Of a stretch of DNA of 46,689 bases, positions 25,866 through 34,933 are shown one piece after another (within the stretch, counting starts at the first letter, position 1; each line of letters opens with the position of its first letter). Below the pieces are notes generated by a model that ran no database searches, was not told the DNA's origin, and saw only the letters and a list, made by a program, of their open reading frames with translations. This stretch comes from Clostridia bacterium (lineage in GTDB: Bacteria; Bacillota; Clostridia; Christensenellales; Borkfalkiaceae): contig JAJQAJ010000075.1 in NCBI GenBank assembly GCA_021203865.1, positions 1 to 46,689 on the forward strand, read 5' to 3'. A program made the translations under genes and the position numbers.

Positions 25866-28280
25866 ATGAAAAAGACGGTATCCTCATTTCTGAAGGCCGT
25901 GGCGGCGGCAGTTATCGTGCTCGCGACAGTTCTCGGATGCTGCTCGTTCCTTGCGGGGTGCAAAAGCAAAAACAAAAAGAACGTCAAAACCGCCGAGCTT
26001 TATGGCATGGACATATATTATCTTTCCTCCGGAACGATAGATTTCGACTCCATATCCCTGTACGTCACTTATGACGACGGGACGAGCGAGACCATGACCC
26101 GGAAGGAGTACGACATAAAGGACAAGAACGCCGCGGATGGCACCGAGTTCATACTCAACACGGACGGACTTTATGACGCCGTGCAGGGCGCTTTGAGAAC
26201 GGGCTCCGACATACAGAAGGGAAACTACGACATATCGTTTTCCATTCCCGATTATAGATACAGCAAAGATTTTGAAACCGTGACGGTGGGCGATGACCCT
26301 GTCTCCGACCTTCTGGTCGTGTACTATGACGAACCCGAATTTTTGTCCACATACGAATACCGGGCAGGTGAGGCCGAGGACCGACCGAACGACGAGGATA
26401 CATATTACATCGTTCCCGAAAACTACACGGTGGGCGATGACAACGCGTTCATTTTTAAACCGGAGCTCTATGTCTACAACTCGGACACCAAGGCGTATGG
26501 GACGTTTTATGGCTATGAGCCTGAAATTTCGGTTTCATTCGCGTCGGAAGGCACGAACCTTGACATTGACGAGTGTGTCTCGACGGACGGTTTCGATATA
26601 AATTTCACGGAAGAAGCGATTGGCGGCGAGTTTGAAATTATAGTGGCTCCCCCAGAAGGTTTTGAACCTCTTTATGGAAGCGACGAACTTTCTAATTTTT
26701 CCATGCGCGTCACCGTTGCCGACGGATGGAACGTCTATTCCGCCAAGGACCTTGGCATGATGAACATTGTGTCCAATACGTTCAATAGAGAAGATTTCTG
26801 GATAACTAACGAGACGGGCGAAAGGTCAGATTACAACCAGCAGCTTTGGACGAGTTTTTGGGACGAAGAAAAAGAGGATATGACGGAAAAGAACACGGAC
26901 GAAATCTGGGACGAGTTTTTGACCGAAAACGGATACGAGACCAGACCCGTGAACGGAATATACCTTCACGGCGACATCTCGATTACTGAAAAAGACATCC
27001 CCGAAGACTTCGTGGTAACGAGGTCCGAAGCGCGTCATTACGGATGCGATTATGACGAGATGATAGACTCCGTCCGCGATGGTGTCAAACTCTACGAAAA
27101 ATACATGGAGGACGACTTCACGTTTGACGGCAATCTTTTCACCGTCGACTGCTCGTCTTTAAAATGGGCGATGACCTACATCGACTCCAACGGAAATTTT
27201 GACCATTACACGGAGCAGAAAACCGATGTTTACAGAGGCGGGAGGCTTTCCGTCTTCGCCGTGCAGGGCGTGACGGACATGGAAACAGAAGAGCGTCCCA
27301 CCGCGACTTTTGAAAATCTCGGCGGAAGGGGAAACGCCATAGACATGAATGACACCGAGGGCAAGGAAGGCGGAAGTTTTTGCTTCATAGAATCTCTGAG
27401 CTCTGAGACCATCATAGATAACTGCCACGCGAAAAACTTCCTCTACGGTTTCAAGGGCATGGACTCGGATGACTCTTATGTCAACCTCAAAATTACGGAC
27501 ACCAAAGTTTACGACAACTATTTCAGCTCCATGAGGATTGTGCGGTCTGCGCGTAACGAGGTATACCACTCTGAGTTCAAACGTTTCAGCGGCCCCGGGG
27601 TGTTCCAGATAAGCGAAGCGGAGGAAAGAGCAAAAAAGTATAGCGGTTACTACGAGACGGGGCTTTTCGTTTCCGAGGATTCGACGCTTGAAAGCCCGAT
27701 ATCGGGGAGCGAGGCGTGGTTTGTTAGCTCCAACGCGACCTCCATCGCGTCGTACATAACCATGGCCGATAGCCTCATACAGGCTTGCAGTAACGACACG
27801 AAGACAATCATCAACGAGGACGGGAAGATGAACCTCATGGTCTTCCTCCAGGACACTGACGATTTTGGCTGGTATCAAGGAAAAATGAACTCGCGCTACC
27901 AGCGCGAGGGGAGTGTTCCGTTCATTTTGAATGAAGAAACTGAGGTGGAAGATCTTACAGAAACATCGACGGACGAGGATGTGGCCCTCCGCAACGCCGC
28001 CGCGATGAATTATTTCGTGGACGGGGTTGCGGACGGGAGTATCACACCCATCCCGGCGACCTTCTCGACAAACCAAGGGACGCTGGTTGCGATAGATAAT
28101 TTATATCAGGGATTCTATGACCCCGCGGCTCTTCGCGAAAACGAGGGTGAAGCGCTTGGAGAGGAGTACGAGCTGTCCTTCGACGAGGGCGACAACGAAA
28201 TCTATGTCTACTACCGCATGGACGGCGCTATGAAAGGCACATATCTTTCTCTCATAGTGTCACTTCTCGACATCACCTGA
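25866..28280 (+). CDS. surface lipoprotein B, Ig-like plus beta-helix family
   Basis: The 804-residue protein is a paralogue of A. The signal peptide ends in LAG-Cys32; an earlier VLG-Cys25 would also fit a lipobox. The Ig-like region begins YGMDIYYLSSGTIDFDS. The middle part keeps VGDDNAFIFKPEL and VADGWNVYSAKDLG. The core block has NGIYLHGDISIT, IPEDFVVT, YDEMIDSVRDG and DGNLFTVDCSSLKW. The likely beta-helix region has IDNCHAKNFLYGFKG and VYDNYFSSMRIVRS. A short acidic C-terminal strand pair follows (DNEIYVYYRMDG). With A and C it forms one subgroup (GLDIYYL or GMDIYYL near the N-terminus). It has its own promoter and terminator. The function is unknown. Confidence 0.82.
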   Translation: MKKTVSSFLKAVAAAVIVLATVLGCCSFLAGCKSKNKKNVKTAELYGMDIYYLSSGTIDFDSISLYVTYDDGTSETMTRKEYDIKDKNAADGTEFILNTDGLYDAVQGALRTGSDIQKGNYDISFSIPDYRYSKDFETVTVGDDPVSDLLVVYYDEPEFLSTYEYRAGEAEDRPNDEDTYYIVPENYTVGDDNAFIFKPELYVYNSDTKAYGTFYGYEPEISVSFASEGTNLDIDECVSTDGFDINFTEEAIGGEFEIIVAPPEGFEPLYGSDELSNFSMRVTVADGWNVYSAKDLGMMNIVSNTFNREDFWITNETGERSDYNQQLWTSFWDEEKEDMTEKNTDEIWDEFLTENGYETRPVNGIYLHGDISITEKDIPEDFVVTRSEARHYGCDYDEMIDSVRDGVKLYEKYMEDDFTFDGNLFTVDCSSLKWAMTYIDSNGNFDHYTEQKTDVYRGGRLSVFAVQGVTDMETEERPTATFENLGGRGNAIDMNDTEGKEGGSFCFIESLSSETIIDNCHAKNFLYGFKGMDSDDSYVNLKITDTKVYDNYFSSMRIVRSARNEVYHSEFKRFSGPGVFQISEAEERAKKYSGYYETGLFVSEDSTLESPISGSEAWFVSSNATSIASYITMADSLIQACSNDTKTIINEDGKMNLMVFLQDTDDFGWYQGKMNSRYQREGSVPFILNEETEVEDLTETSTDEDVALRNAAAMNYFVDGVADGSITPIPATFSTNQGTLVAIDNLYQGFYDPAALRENEGEALGEEYELSFDEGDNEIYVYYRMDGAMKGTYLSLIVSLLDIT

Positions 28281-28304
28281 AAAAACGTAAGGTGGAACTC
28301 ATCC

Positions 28305-28331
28305 CGCCCGCGGCGACGCGGGCGTTTTTTT
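28305..28331 (+). terminator. terminator after lipoprotein B
   Basis: CGCCCGCG/CGCGGGCG, 8 bp, loop GCGA, then seven Ts. Confidence 0.92.
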
Positions 28332-28359
28332 GACGCGTGGTTAAAAAAACCGACGCGTC
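28332..28359. repeat. inverted repeat ahead of the lipoprotein C promoter
   Basis: GACGCGTGGTT and AACC-G-ACGCGTC pair over 11 positions with one bulged G, loop AAAAA. It ends 14 bases before the -35 element, the place of an upstream operator, though it may be only a second hairpin behind the terminator. Confidence 0.5.
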
Positions 28360-28372
28360 GCACCGTTTGAAT

Positions 28373-28401
28373 TTGACCTCACCCTCGCATAGTGGTACAA
28401 T
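28373..28401 (+). promoter_or_regulatory. promoter of lipoprotein C
   Basis: -35 TTGACC (28373-28378), 17-base spacer, extended -10 TGG-TACAAT (-10 at 28396-28401). The bases TTTGACCTCA are identical to those in the promoter at 18668. Confidence 0.8.
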
Positions 28402-28465
28402 TTTGTCATAAAATTACATGACAAAATATGAAATTGTCATTTATGATGATTACAGGAGGGCCTGG

Positions 28466-30859
28466 ATGAGAAAGAAAATCACTCGCGCTGCGGGACTTTG
28501 TGCGTCATGCGCTTTCATTTTGTCTGCGCTTTGGGGAAGCGGGATCGTGTTTTCCGCCTGCAAAACGAAGACGAACATATCCAAGGCGGAGATTTTGGGA
28601 CTTGACATATACTATCTTCCGGAAAGCGAAATAGACTTTGACGCCGTCACTCTTTTTGTGACATATGACGACGGAAGCACGGAGACTTTGAAAAACAAAG
28701 AGTATGACATATCCGACAAAGACGCGGCGGAAGGCACTGAGTTCATCGTGTCGACATCCGGCCTTTACTTAGAGAACGCGAAGGAAGGTGATATGAAGGA
28801 GGGAGATTACAAAATAACCTTCTCCGTTCCTTCGCAAAAGTACAGCGGTGTGTCTGAGACAGTGACGGTGGGGAAAAATTACGCGAAAGACCTCGAAGCC
28901 GTTGATTACGAAGACCCGGAGTTTTTGTCGGTTTACAAGTTCAGGGCGGGAGAGAGCGAGAAAAGACCGAATGACGAGGACGCGTTCTTTGAGGTTCCGG
29001 AGGAATATTTCGTAGGTGACGACAACGGATTCGAGTTCAAACCCGAGTTTTACGTCTACAACCCCGCGACGAAGGCTTACGGGAAGTTTTCCGGATATGA
29101 GACAGAAATGACAGTCACGCTTAGGGATGAGGGGACGGGGCTTGACGTCTCTGAGCTTTGCTCGTGCGACGGTTTCATTGTCGATTTCACCGAAAAGGCG
29201 GTGGGACACAAATTCACGATATCCCTGACCTCGCCCGCGGGCATGACGCCGCTCTACGGCGGGGACTTTCCCGACATTTCCATGGACGTCATGGTGGGTG
29301 ACGGCTGGAATGTCACGACGGTGGAGGACCTCGGACGCATGGCGCTTGTTTCCGACACCTTCAACCGCCAGGATTTCGTCAACGGCGACGACGAAAAATC
29401 GGTGGAGGGCGGCGCGCCCGCAAAAATTTACTGGGACGGCGCGAGCGGACACACGGCGAAATACACGAGCGACATATGGAGAGAATATCTTGAAGCTTTG
29501 GGTTTTAGAGACCTTTCTCCCGTGAACGGCATATATCTACACGGCGATTTGGCGATAACTGAAAGTGACCTTCCGGAAGATTTTCTTGTGTCCGAGGCGG
29601 AGGCGAGACATTACGGAGTGAACTATGACGACATGGTGGGTTCGATTCGAGACGGCGTGAGGATTTTTGAAAAAAACGTCGAGGAGGATTTCACGTTCAG
29701 CGGGAATCTTTTCAGCATAGACTGCTCGTCGCTCAAGTGGAGTCTCACACACCTTGACTCAGATTTCAGTCTCACATATTATGGTGAGAACGCGACCTCC
29801 TACAGGGAGAGTAGCGTGACGGTTTTCTCTTTCCAGGGCCTTACCTCGAGATACGCAAACGTCAGGGCGACGGTGACCATGGAGAATCTCTCAGCCGTGG
29901 GAAACGGCATAGACGTGAACGATACGGAAGGCAGGGCGGCGGGCTCCGTGCGGTTCGTCGAATCGAGAAGCTCGGTGACAAAGGTGAGAAACTGCAGGGT
30001 GCGTGAATTTCTTTCCGGATTCTCGGCGAAAAACTCGGACGATAGCTATGTCAACCTCGACATAGATAGAACGAAAGTGCATGATTGCTACAACTTCGCG
30101 CTGATAGTCACAAAGTCCGCCTCGAATAATGTGACAAACTCCGAATTTTTAAGATTCAGCTGCCCCGCGGTGACGCTCATGAGTGACACCTCGGAAAATG
30201 AACTGTCCCCGCATTCCTATTCAAAGGCGGGACTCACAGTGGATGAAAACACCCGGATAGAGAGCGCGCTGAACGGCACGGAGGCATGGTGGGTTGCGAA
30301 CGGCGCGAGCTCCGTCGCGGGATATGTTTCCTACGCCGACTCATGGGTCGTGGGACCGTGCACGAATTACACGAAGACCATTTTGAATGAAGACGGGAAA
30401 CTCAACATGCTGGCGGTGTTCCAGGACGGCGAATATTTCGGCCAGGGTTCGACAAAGCTCAACACATATTTCAAACAGGGCGACGGCGTGCCGTACATTC
30501 TAAATGAAACCGTCTGGGACAGTTCCATGGGCTCGCGCTCGGAAATCGCGTCGGCGGAAGAACTCGCTTTTTTCAATGCGGCCGCGACGAATTATTACGT
30601 TGACAGCATCGCGAAGGACACCCTTCTTCCCATTCCCTTAACTTTCATGACAAACACCGGAAAGCTCTGCGCGGCGTCGACGACGCTGAACTCTTTTCTG
30701 GACCCTCTTTCCTTTCAGTTTGAAAGTAGAGCTTACGGAGACCAAGACAGGATTGTCTTTGACGAAGACGATGGCTGGCTCTACATGTTTTACAGGATGG
30801 ACAGCGTGGGGTCGGACGGTGTGGGCCTCAGCATCATAATAGAGCTCTACGACGCGTGA
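28466..30859 (+). CDS. surface lipoprotein C, Ig-like plus beta-helix family
   Basis: This is a 797-residue paralogue of A and B. I use ATG 28466 because AGGAGG (28454-28459) precedes it and the product then begins with a normal signal peptide (MRKK, lipobox FSA-Cys32); an ATG at 28418 would add 16 charged residues. The Ig-like region starts LGLDIYYLPESEIDFDA. The core block includes NGIYLHGDLAIT, LPEDFLVS, YDDMVGSIRDG and SGNLFSIDCSSLKW. The beta-helix-like part has VRNCRVREFLSGFSA and VHDCYNFALIV. I see no terminator behind it, so some transcripts could run into the transporter genes, although a promoter lies between. The function is unknown. Confidence 0.82.
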   Translation: MRKKITRAAGLCASCAFILSALWGSGIVFSACKTKTNISKAEILGLDIYYLPESEIDFDAVTLFVTYDDGSTETLKNKEYDISDKDAAEGTEFIVSTSGLYLENAKEGDMKEGDYKITFSVPSQKYSGVSETVTVGKNYAKDLEAVDYEDPEFLSVYKFRAGESEKRPNDEDAFFEVPEEYFVGDDNGFEFKPEFYVYNPATKAYGKFSGYETEMTVTLRDEGTGLDVSELCSCDGFIVDFTEKAVGHKFTISLTSPAGMTPLYGGDFPDISMDVMVGDGWNVTTVEDLGRMALVSDTFNRQDFVNGDDEKSVEGGAPAKIYWDGASGHTAKYTSDIWREYLEALGFRDLSPVNGIYLHGDLAITESDLPEDFLVSEAEARHYGVNYDDMVGSIRDGVRIFEKNVEEDFTFSGNLFSIDCSSLKWSLTHLDSDFSLTYYGENATSYRESSVTVFSFQGLTSRYANVRATVTMENLSAVGNGIDVNDTEGRAAGSVRFVESRSSVTKVRNCRVREFLSGFSAKNSDDSYVNLDIDRTKVHDCYNFALIVTKSASNNVTNSEFLRFSCPAVTLMSDTSENELSPHSYSKAGLTVDENTRIESALNGTEAWWVANGASSVAGYVSYADSWVVGPCTNYTKTILNEDGKLNMLAVFQDGEYFGQGSTKLNTYFKQGDGVPYILNETVWDSSMGSRSEIASAEELAFFNAAATNYYVDSIAKDTLLPIPLTFMTNTGKLCAASTTLNSFLDPLSFQFESRAYGDQDRIVFDEDDGWLYMFYRMDSVGSDGVGLSIIIELYDA

Positions 30860-30908
30860 AACTCCGTCGCATCGCCGCTGAATGTCGCACATGACTCTAA
30901 ATTTAGTT

Positions 30909-30947
30909 ATACATTGATAAATGATTTGCAAGCAAAAATCAATGTAT
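30909..30947. repeat. 10-bp inverted repeat around the -35 of the transporter promoter
   Basis: ATACATTGAT (30909-30918) and ATCAATGTAT (30938-30947) are perfect reverse complements separated by 19 bases. The -35 lies in the gap and the right arm ends two bases before the -10, as expected for a repressor operator. It is the longest perfect AT-rich dyad I noticed at a promoter in this window. Confidence 0.65.
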
Positions 30948-30955
30948 GGTATCAT
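30926..30955 (+). promoter_or_regulatory. promoter of the transporter operon
   Basis: -35 TTGCAA (30926-30931), 18-base spacer, extended -10 TGG-TATCAT (-10 at 30950-30955). Transcription would start near 30962, about 80 bases ahead of the first gene. Confidence 0.7.
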
Positions 30956-30961
30956 AAAATG

Positions 30962-31026
30962 TGTGCCGTGCGTGGCACAGAAAAAGCCTGAAATTGTTGT
31001 CCGCCAATCCGCGCGCGGGTTGGCGG
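30962..31026 (+). promoter_or_regulatory. two-hairpin leader of the transporter operon
   Basis: TGTGCC/GGCACA (30962-30979, loop GTGCGT) is followed by a long hairpin 31001-31026, in which CCGCCAATCCG pairs with CGGGTTGGCGG through a GC-rich top. No U tract follows, so these are not ordinary terminators. No ribosome site is visible between the second hairpin and ATG 31042. Confidence 0.5.
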
Positions 31027-31041
31027 CGCACGTCCGAGTTC

Positions 31042-33255
31042 ATGAACTATTTGGTTTGTTTAGGGACGATAGTCCTCATAGCGTGCATATATCTCATATT
31101 CCGAAGGTTCTTTGAAAAGCACATGTCCCTCACTTTGAAGGTGTTTGCGCTTGTTTTGGCCGCGGTCTTTTTGGCGCGCTACACGGTGAGCTCGAAGTCG
31201 GTCTTCGACGTTTCGGCCGCGCTTTCAGAAAGCGGCCCGGAGGACATTTCGACGTGCCTTTCCTACATAACGCTCTTCGCTGTGTGGCTGGAGCTTTCGT
31301 CGCTTCTCGTGGTGTGCCTCTATCCCTTTTTCCCGGGTGAGAGCGTTTTTAAGAACTACGCGAAAACTTTCGCGCTCATTTCGGCGTTCATAAACTTCGG
31401 ACTTTTGAGATGGACCACCTATTCGTTTGAGGGAGTGTATCTCGACGACACCCTCACGGCGGGCGCCGTGCTTTTGGCGGTTGAGGTGGGGATGGTACTT
31501 TGTCTCTCACTTCACGCGCTCTCATACGGCGGAGGTTTCCACATAACGAGAAAAGAGGGTGTGAGGATGGCGAGGTTTTTGCCTGTCCTCTTGTTCTCGG
31601 CGATGATGCCGTACATGTTCAGCGGCGTCCTCGGAAACTTCGGATACACCCATTCCATGGGATTTGACACCTACCACAGGGGATACATCTATTTCACGCT
31701 CCTTCTTTTGGTCGCGGCCGTCTTCTGCTTCATCAAGTGCGACAAAGAGTTCATACGAGTGAGCCTTCTTTTCGCGTCGCTCGGCGCGCTCATATCGTTT
31801 TGGTACCAATACGACTACACGACGTTTTCCGATTTCGGGTCATGGCCGCTGCATCTTTGCTCGCTCATGATGATGGCAGTGCCTCTGTGTCTCATATTCC
31901 GCTGGCAGTGGCTTTTCGACTTCGTGCTTCTTTTCGGGGTGGGGGCGGCGCTCATAGGCATACTCCTTCCCGTCTACGAAAACTCGTACGGCGCCCTTTC
32001 GACGGACACGGTTACCTACTGGCTTTCCATGGTGGTCTCCTTCGACTTTCCCATCCTCATGTGCTTCTACGGGATATACAGGACGCCGAAACTCAGAGAG
32101 GGACTTTGGTGCCTTTTCGCCTTTTTCGTCTACTTCGCGGCGGTGGTCATTGCGAGTGCGTTCATGTCGGCGGACGGCGAGATTGTGGACTTCTTCTTCG
32201 TGTCGAGCACGGTGCTTTCCGACAAGCTCGGAAGCGTCGGCTCAGGGCTTTACGGCGTGGAATTTACCGTGGGACGGGCAGCGTTCCAGCCTCTCTACGA
32301 GCTCGTCTGGTTCGTCGTGTACGGCGTGATAGGTGTGCTTTTGTATTTCTTCTATCAAATGCTCGTGGGTCTCAAAGACATGTATGTCGGGATATACGAG
32401 AGGCAGAGGGAGATAAAGCTCGAGGAATACGCGTTTTTCGAGGAACGCGGAAACATGAAAACAACAGGAGAATTTATGAACGGCGAATCTGTTGACAAGC
32501 TTGTAGTCAAAAATCTGTACAAAAGGTACGGCTCTTCCAAGCGCTACGCCGTGACCGACGCCTCTTTCGAGGTTAAAGCCGGCGAGATTTTAGGATTTTT
32601 AGGCCACAACGGGGCGGGAAAGAGCAGCATAATAAAATGCATCGTCGGAATCCAGCCTCCGACCGCGGGTTCGATTGAAATAAACGGCTACGACGTTTCC
32701 AAGCAGTCCGTCGAGGCGAAGATGCAGGTAGGGTTCGTGCCTGACCACTACGCGCTCTACGAAAAGCTCACCGGAAGGGAGTACATAAACTACGTCGCGG
32801 ACCTCTACAACGTCTCTAAAGAGGACAGGGACGAGAGGATGGAGGATCTTTTGGAAAAGCTAAGCATGGGGGACGCCATAGACTCTCCCATACAGACATA
32901 TTCCCACGGCATGAAACAAAAGACCGCCATAATGTCCGCCCTTATCCACAACCCTAAACTTTGGATACTCGACGAGCCTTTGACGGGCCTTGACCCCACG
33001 TCCATATACCAGGTCAAGCAGTGCATGATAGACCACGCCGCGAAGGGGAACATAGTCTTTTTCTCGTCGCACCTCATTGACATTGTCGAAAAACTCTGCA
33101 CGAGGATAATAATGATAAAGCGCGGCCACATCATGGTCGAAAACACGATGGACGAGCTCATGGAAAATAACGTCGACCTCGAACAGTACTATCTTGACGT
33201 TTCATCCCGTCCAATCGAGGGCGAGGATGAGGACCCCTCTGAGGTCATGGCATAG
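31042..33255 (+). CDS. TMEM164/YwaF-like membrane domain fused to an ABC ATPase, copy 1
   Basis: Residues about 1-460 of 737 are polytopic, with roughly 13 hydrophobic segments. After a gap of charged residues, residues about 484-715 form an ABC ATPase: Walker A GHNGAGKS (521-528), signature YSHGMKQK (about 620-627), Walker B WILDEPLTGLDP and H-loop SSHL. The membrane half contains WPLHLC (Trp268-Cys273), which reminds me of the YwaF/TMEM164 family; that link needs a profile search. I use ATG 31042 because it aligns exactly with the start of copy 2; in-frame GTG 30961 would lie at the transcription start. AGGAG at 32466-32470 and an in-frame ATG at 32476 sit exactly before the ATPase domain. 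The permease gene follows after 25 bases. Confidence 0.85.
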   Translation: MNYLVCLGTIVLIACIYLIFRRFFEKHMSLTLKVFALVLAAVFLARYTVSSKSVFDVSAALSESGPEDISTCLSYITLFAVWLELSSLLVVCLYPFFPGESVFKNYAKTFALISAFINFGLLRWTTYSFEGVYLDDTLTAGAVLLAVEVGMVLCLSLHALSYGGGFHITRKEGVRMARFLPVLLFSAMMPYMFSGVLGNFGYTHSMGFDTYHRGYIYFTLLLLVAAVFCFIKCDKEFIRVSLLFASLGALISFWYQYDYTTFSDFGSWPLHLCSLMMMAVPLCLIFRWQWLFDFVLLFGVGAALIGILLPVYENSYGALSTDTVTYWLSMVVSFDFPILMCFYGIYRTPKLREGLWCLFAFFVYFAAVVIASAFMSADGEIVDFFFVSSTVLSDKLGSVGSGLYGVEFTVGRAAFQPLYELVWFVVYGVIGVLLYFFYQMLVGLKDMYVGIYERQREIKLEEYAFFEERGNMKTTGEFMNGESVDKLVVKNLYKRYGSSKRYAVTDASFEVKAGEILGFLGHNGAGKSSIIKCIVGIQPPTAGSIEINGYDVSKQSVEAKMQVGFVPDHYALYEKLTGREYINYVADLYNVSKEDRDERMEDLLEKLSMGDAIDSPIQTYSHGMKQKTAIMSALIHNPKLWILDEPLTGLDPTSIYQVKQCMIDHAAKGNIVFFSSHLIDIVEKLCTRIIMIKRGHIMVENTMDELMENNVDLEQYYLDVSSRPIEGEDEDPSEVMA

Positions 33256-33280
33256 AATTTTAAGGAAAGAGCGGGAAGAC

Positions 33281-34933
33281 ATGGCTACATTCAAGACACT
33301 CTTCATGATGCAAATTAAAGAGAAGTTCGACTGGTCTTTTCTCAAAAGCCCGAAGCAGATAGCCTACAAGGTCATAATGGCCATTTTGGGCTTCGCGGTC
33401 ATAACCGCGTTCGTCTACTTCGTCCTTTGGTTTTGCCAGTACATGCACATCTTCTCGCCGCTCGACTACACACCGCTTTCCGTCATGGCGGTGCTCTTCC
33501 TCATTCTTTTTATATTCACTTTGGCGACCTGCACGGTGTCTCTTAGCCGCGAGCTTTATAGAAGCCGGGACAACCAGATACTCTTAACATATCCCGTGTC
33601 CTCCAACATGGTGTTCCTTTCAAAGATGCTGGTGTGCTTCATAAACGAGGTAAAGAGGACCTTCTATTTCCTCATGCCCGTCTTCATAGCGTACGCCATA
33701 CTCGCGAAACTTATCTGGGTCGCGTACATCTGGATACCCGTCATGCTGATTGTCATGACCGTTTTCACGGTCGTGTTCGCTGGATTTCTGTCACTTCCCA
33801 TAAACTACGTCGCGTGGTTTTTCAGAAAACATGCGAGCGTCAGGATAACGACCGTGGCCGTCCTCATAGCGGCCCTCATCGGCGTGATAATATACATAAT
33901 CACCCTCATTCCCAGCAGCATAAACTTCGTTTCCAGCTGGTCGAGGGTTTCGGAAATAATATCGAACTTCCTCAACTGGTTCACCAAGAATTTCTACGGC
34001 TGCTACGCGTTCGTGTCGTTCCTCTGCGGAAAGTCCTACCAGCTTTCGGTGACGTTCTTCTCGGAGTTTTCATATCTCGTCCTCATATGTCTTCTGGGGC
34101 TCATAGCTATTTTCGCGGCTCTGGACGTTTGGATCTCGAGAAAGGCCTACACAAAGGTCATTCAGAGGGAGTTTGAGTTCGACAAAAAGGTGGTGAAGGA
34201 GAAAAAGCCGAACGTCAAACGCTCGCGCTTCTTCTCAACGTTCTTTTATGACGGCAAGAGGATGCTCCTCGACAGTTCCATTCTGACCTCGCTGATATCC
34301 GTCATCGTCGTGACGCCGATAGTCGTCCTTTTACTTAACGTCGTCTTCTCGGCGATAAGGACGCGTCTTATAGGCCAGCACCTCGTCGTAATGTTCAACA
34401 TCCTCATCATCCTTCTTTTCGCGATGTCATCGAACGTCTGGGTGTCGTCGATATACAGCCGGGACGGCAACGCCCTCACCCTTGAAAAGACCAAGCCGAA
34501 CAAGACGTTCAACATTCTTTTCACGAGACTTATGCTAAGTTTCGTCTCGTCGCTTCTCGTTGTTCTGCCATCCTCGATAATTTTCATCTACAACGCAGGT
34601 GTAGGCGTTCTCGACGGATTTCTCATAATCCTGATAGAGCTTCTCATGGTGTACAGTCACCTTCTTTGGAGCGCTGAGATAGATTTTCTGCATCCGAGAA
34701 TAGAACTCTACCAGACCGCGGGCACGGCCGCGAGAAATCCAAACGAGACGAAGTCGATGATTTTGTCATTTGTCCTTAGCATCGTGACGGCGCTTTTGGT
34801 TTTCCTCTTTTTGCAGGTCACACCTAAACTTGAGTATCTTAGGGTCCTTCCCTTCGTCCTCATTTTCGCGGGATACAGGGTGGTGTCTTTTAGATACAAA
34901 TCAGAACTTTTCCTGGAGGAGAAGAAATTATGA
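33281..34933 (+). CDS. ABC-2-type exporter permease, copy 1
   Basis: The 550-residue polytopic membrane protein has about twelve hydrophobic segments in two blocks, separated by a charged cytoplasmic loop (about residues 290-325, with FEFDKKVVKEKK). Length and layout resemble the putative ABC exporter permeases that pair with a separate ATPase. Recognisable shared pieces with copy 2 are TFKTLFMMQIKEK at the start, FYFLMP and SSNVWVSSIYSRDG. I use ATG 33281; an in-frame ATG at 33194 lies within the upstream gene and gives an unlikely hydrophilic leader. The natural partner is the ATPase domain encoded just before. The stop overlaps the next start as ATGA. Confidence 0.83.
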   Translation: MATFKTLFMMQIKEKFDWSFLKSPKQIAYKVIMAILGFAVITAFVYFVLWFCQYMHIFSPLDYTPLSVMAVLFLILFIFTLATCTVSLSRELYRSRDNQILLTYPVSSNMVFLSKMLVCFINEVKRTFYFLMPVFIAYAILAKLIWVAYIWIPVMLIVMTVFTVVFAGFLSLPINYVAWFFRKHASVRITTVAVLIAALIGVIIYIITLIPSSINFVSSWSRVSEIISNFLNWFTKNFYGCYAFVSFLCGKSYQLSVTFFSEFSYLVLICLLGLIAIFAALDVWISRKAYTKVIQREFEFDKKVVKEKKPNVKRSRFFSTFFYDGKRMLLDSSILTSLISVIVVTPIVVLLLNVVFSAIRTRLIGQHLVVMFNILIILLFAMSSNVWVSSIYSRDGNALTLEKTKPNKTFNILFTRLMLSFVSSLLVVLPSSIIFIYNAGVGVLDGFLIILIELLMVYSHLLWSAEIDFLHPRIELYQTAGTAARNPNETKSMILSFVLSIVTALLVFLFLQVTPKLEYLRVLPFVLIFAGYRVVSFRYKSELFLEEKKL

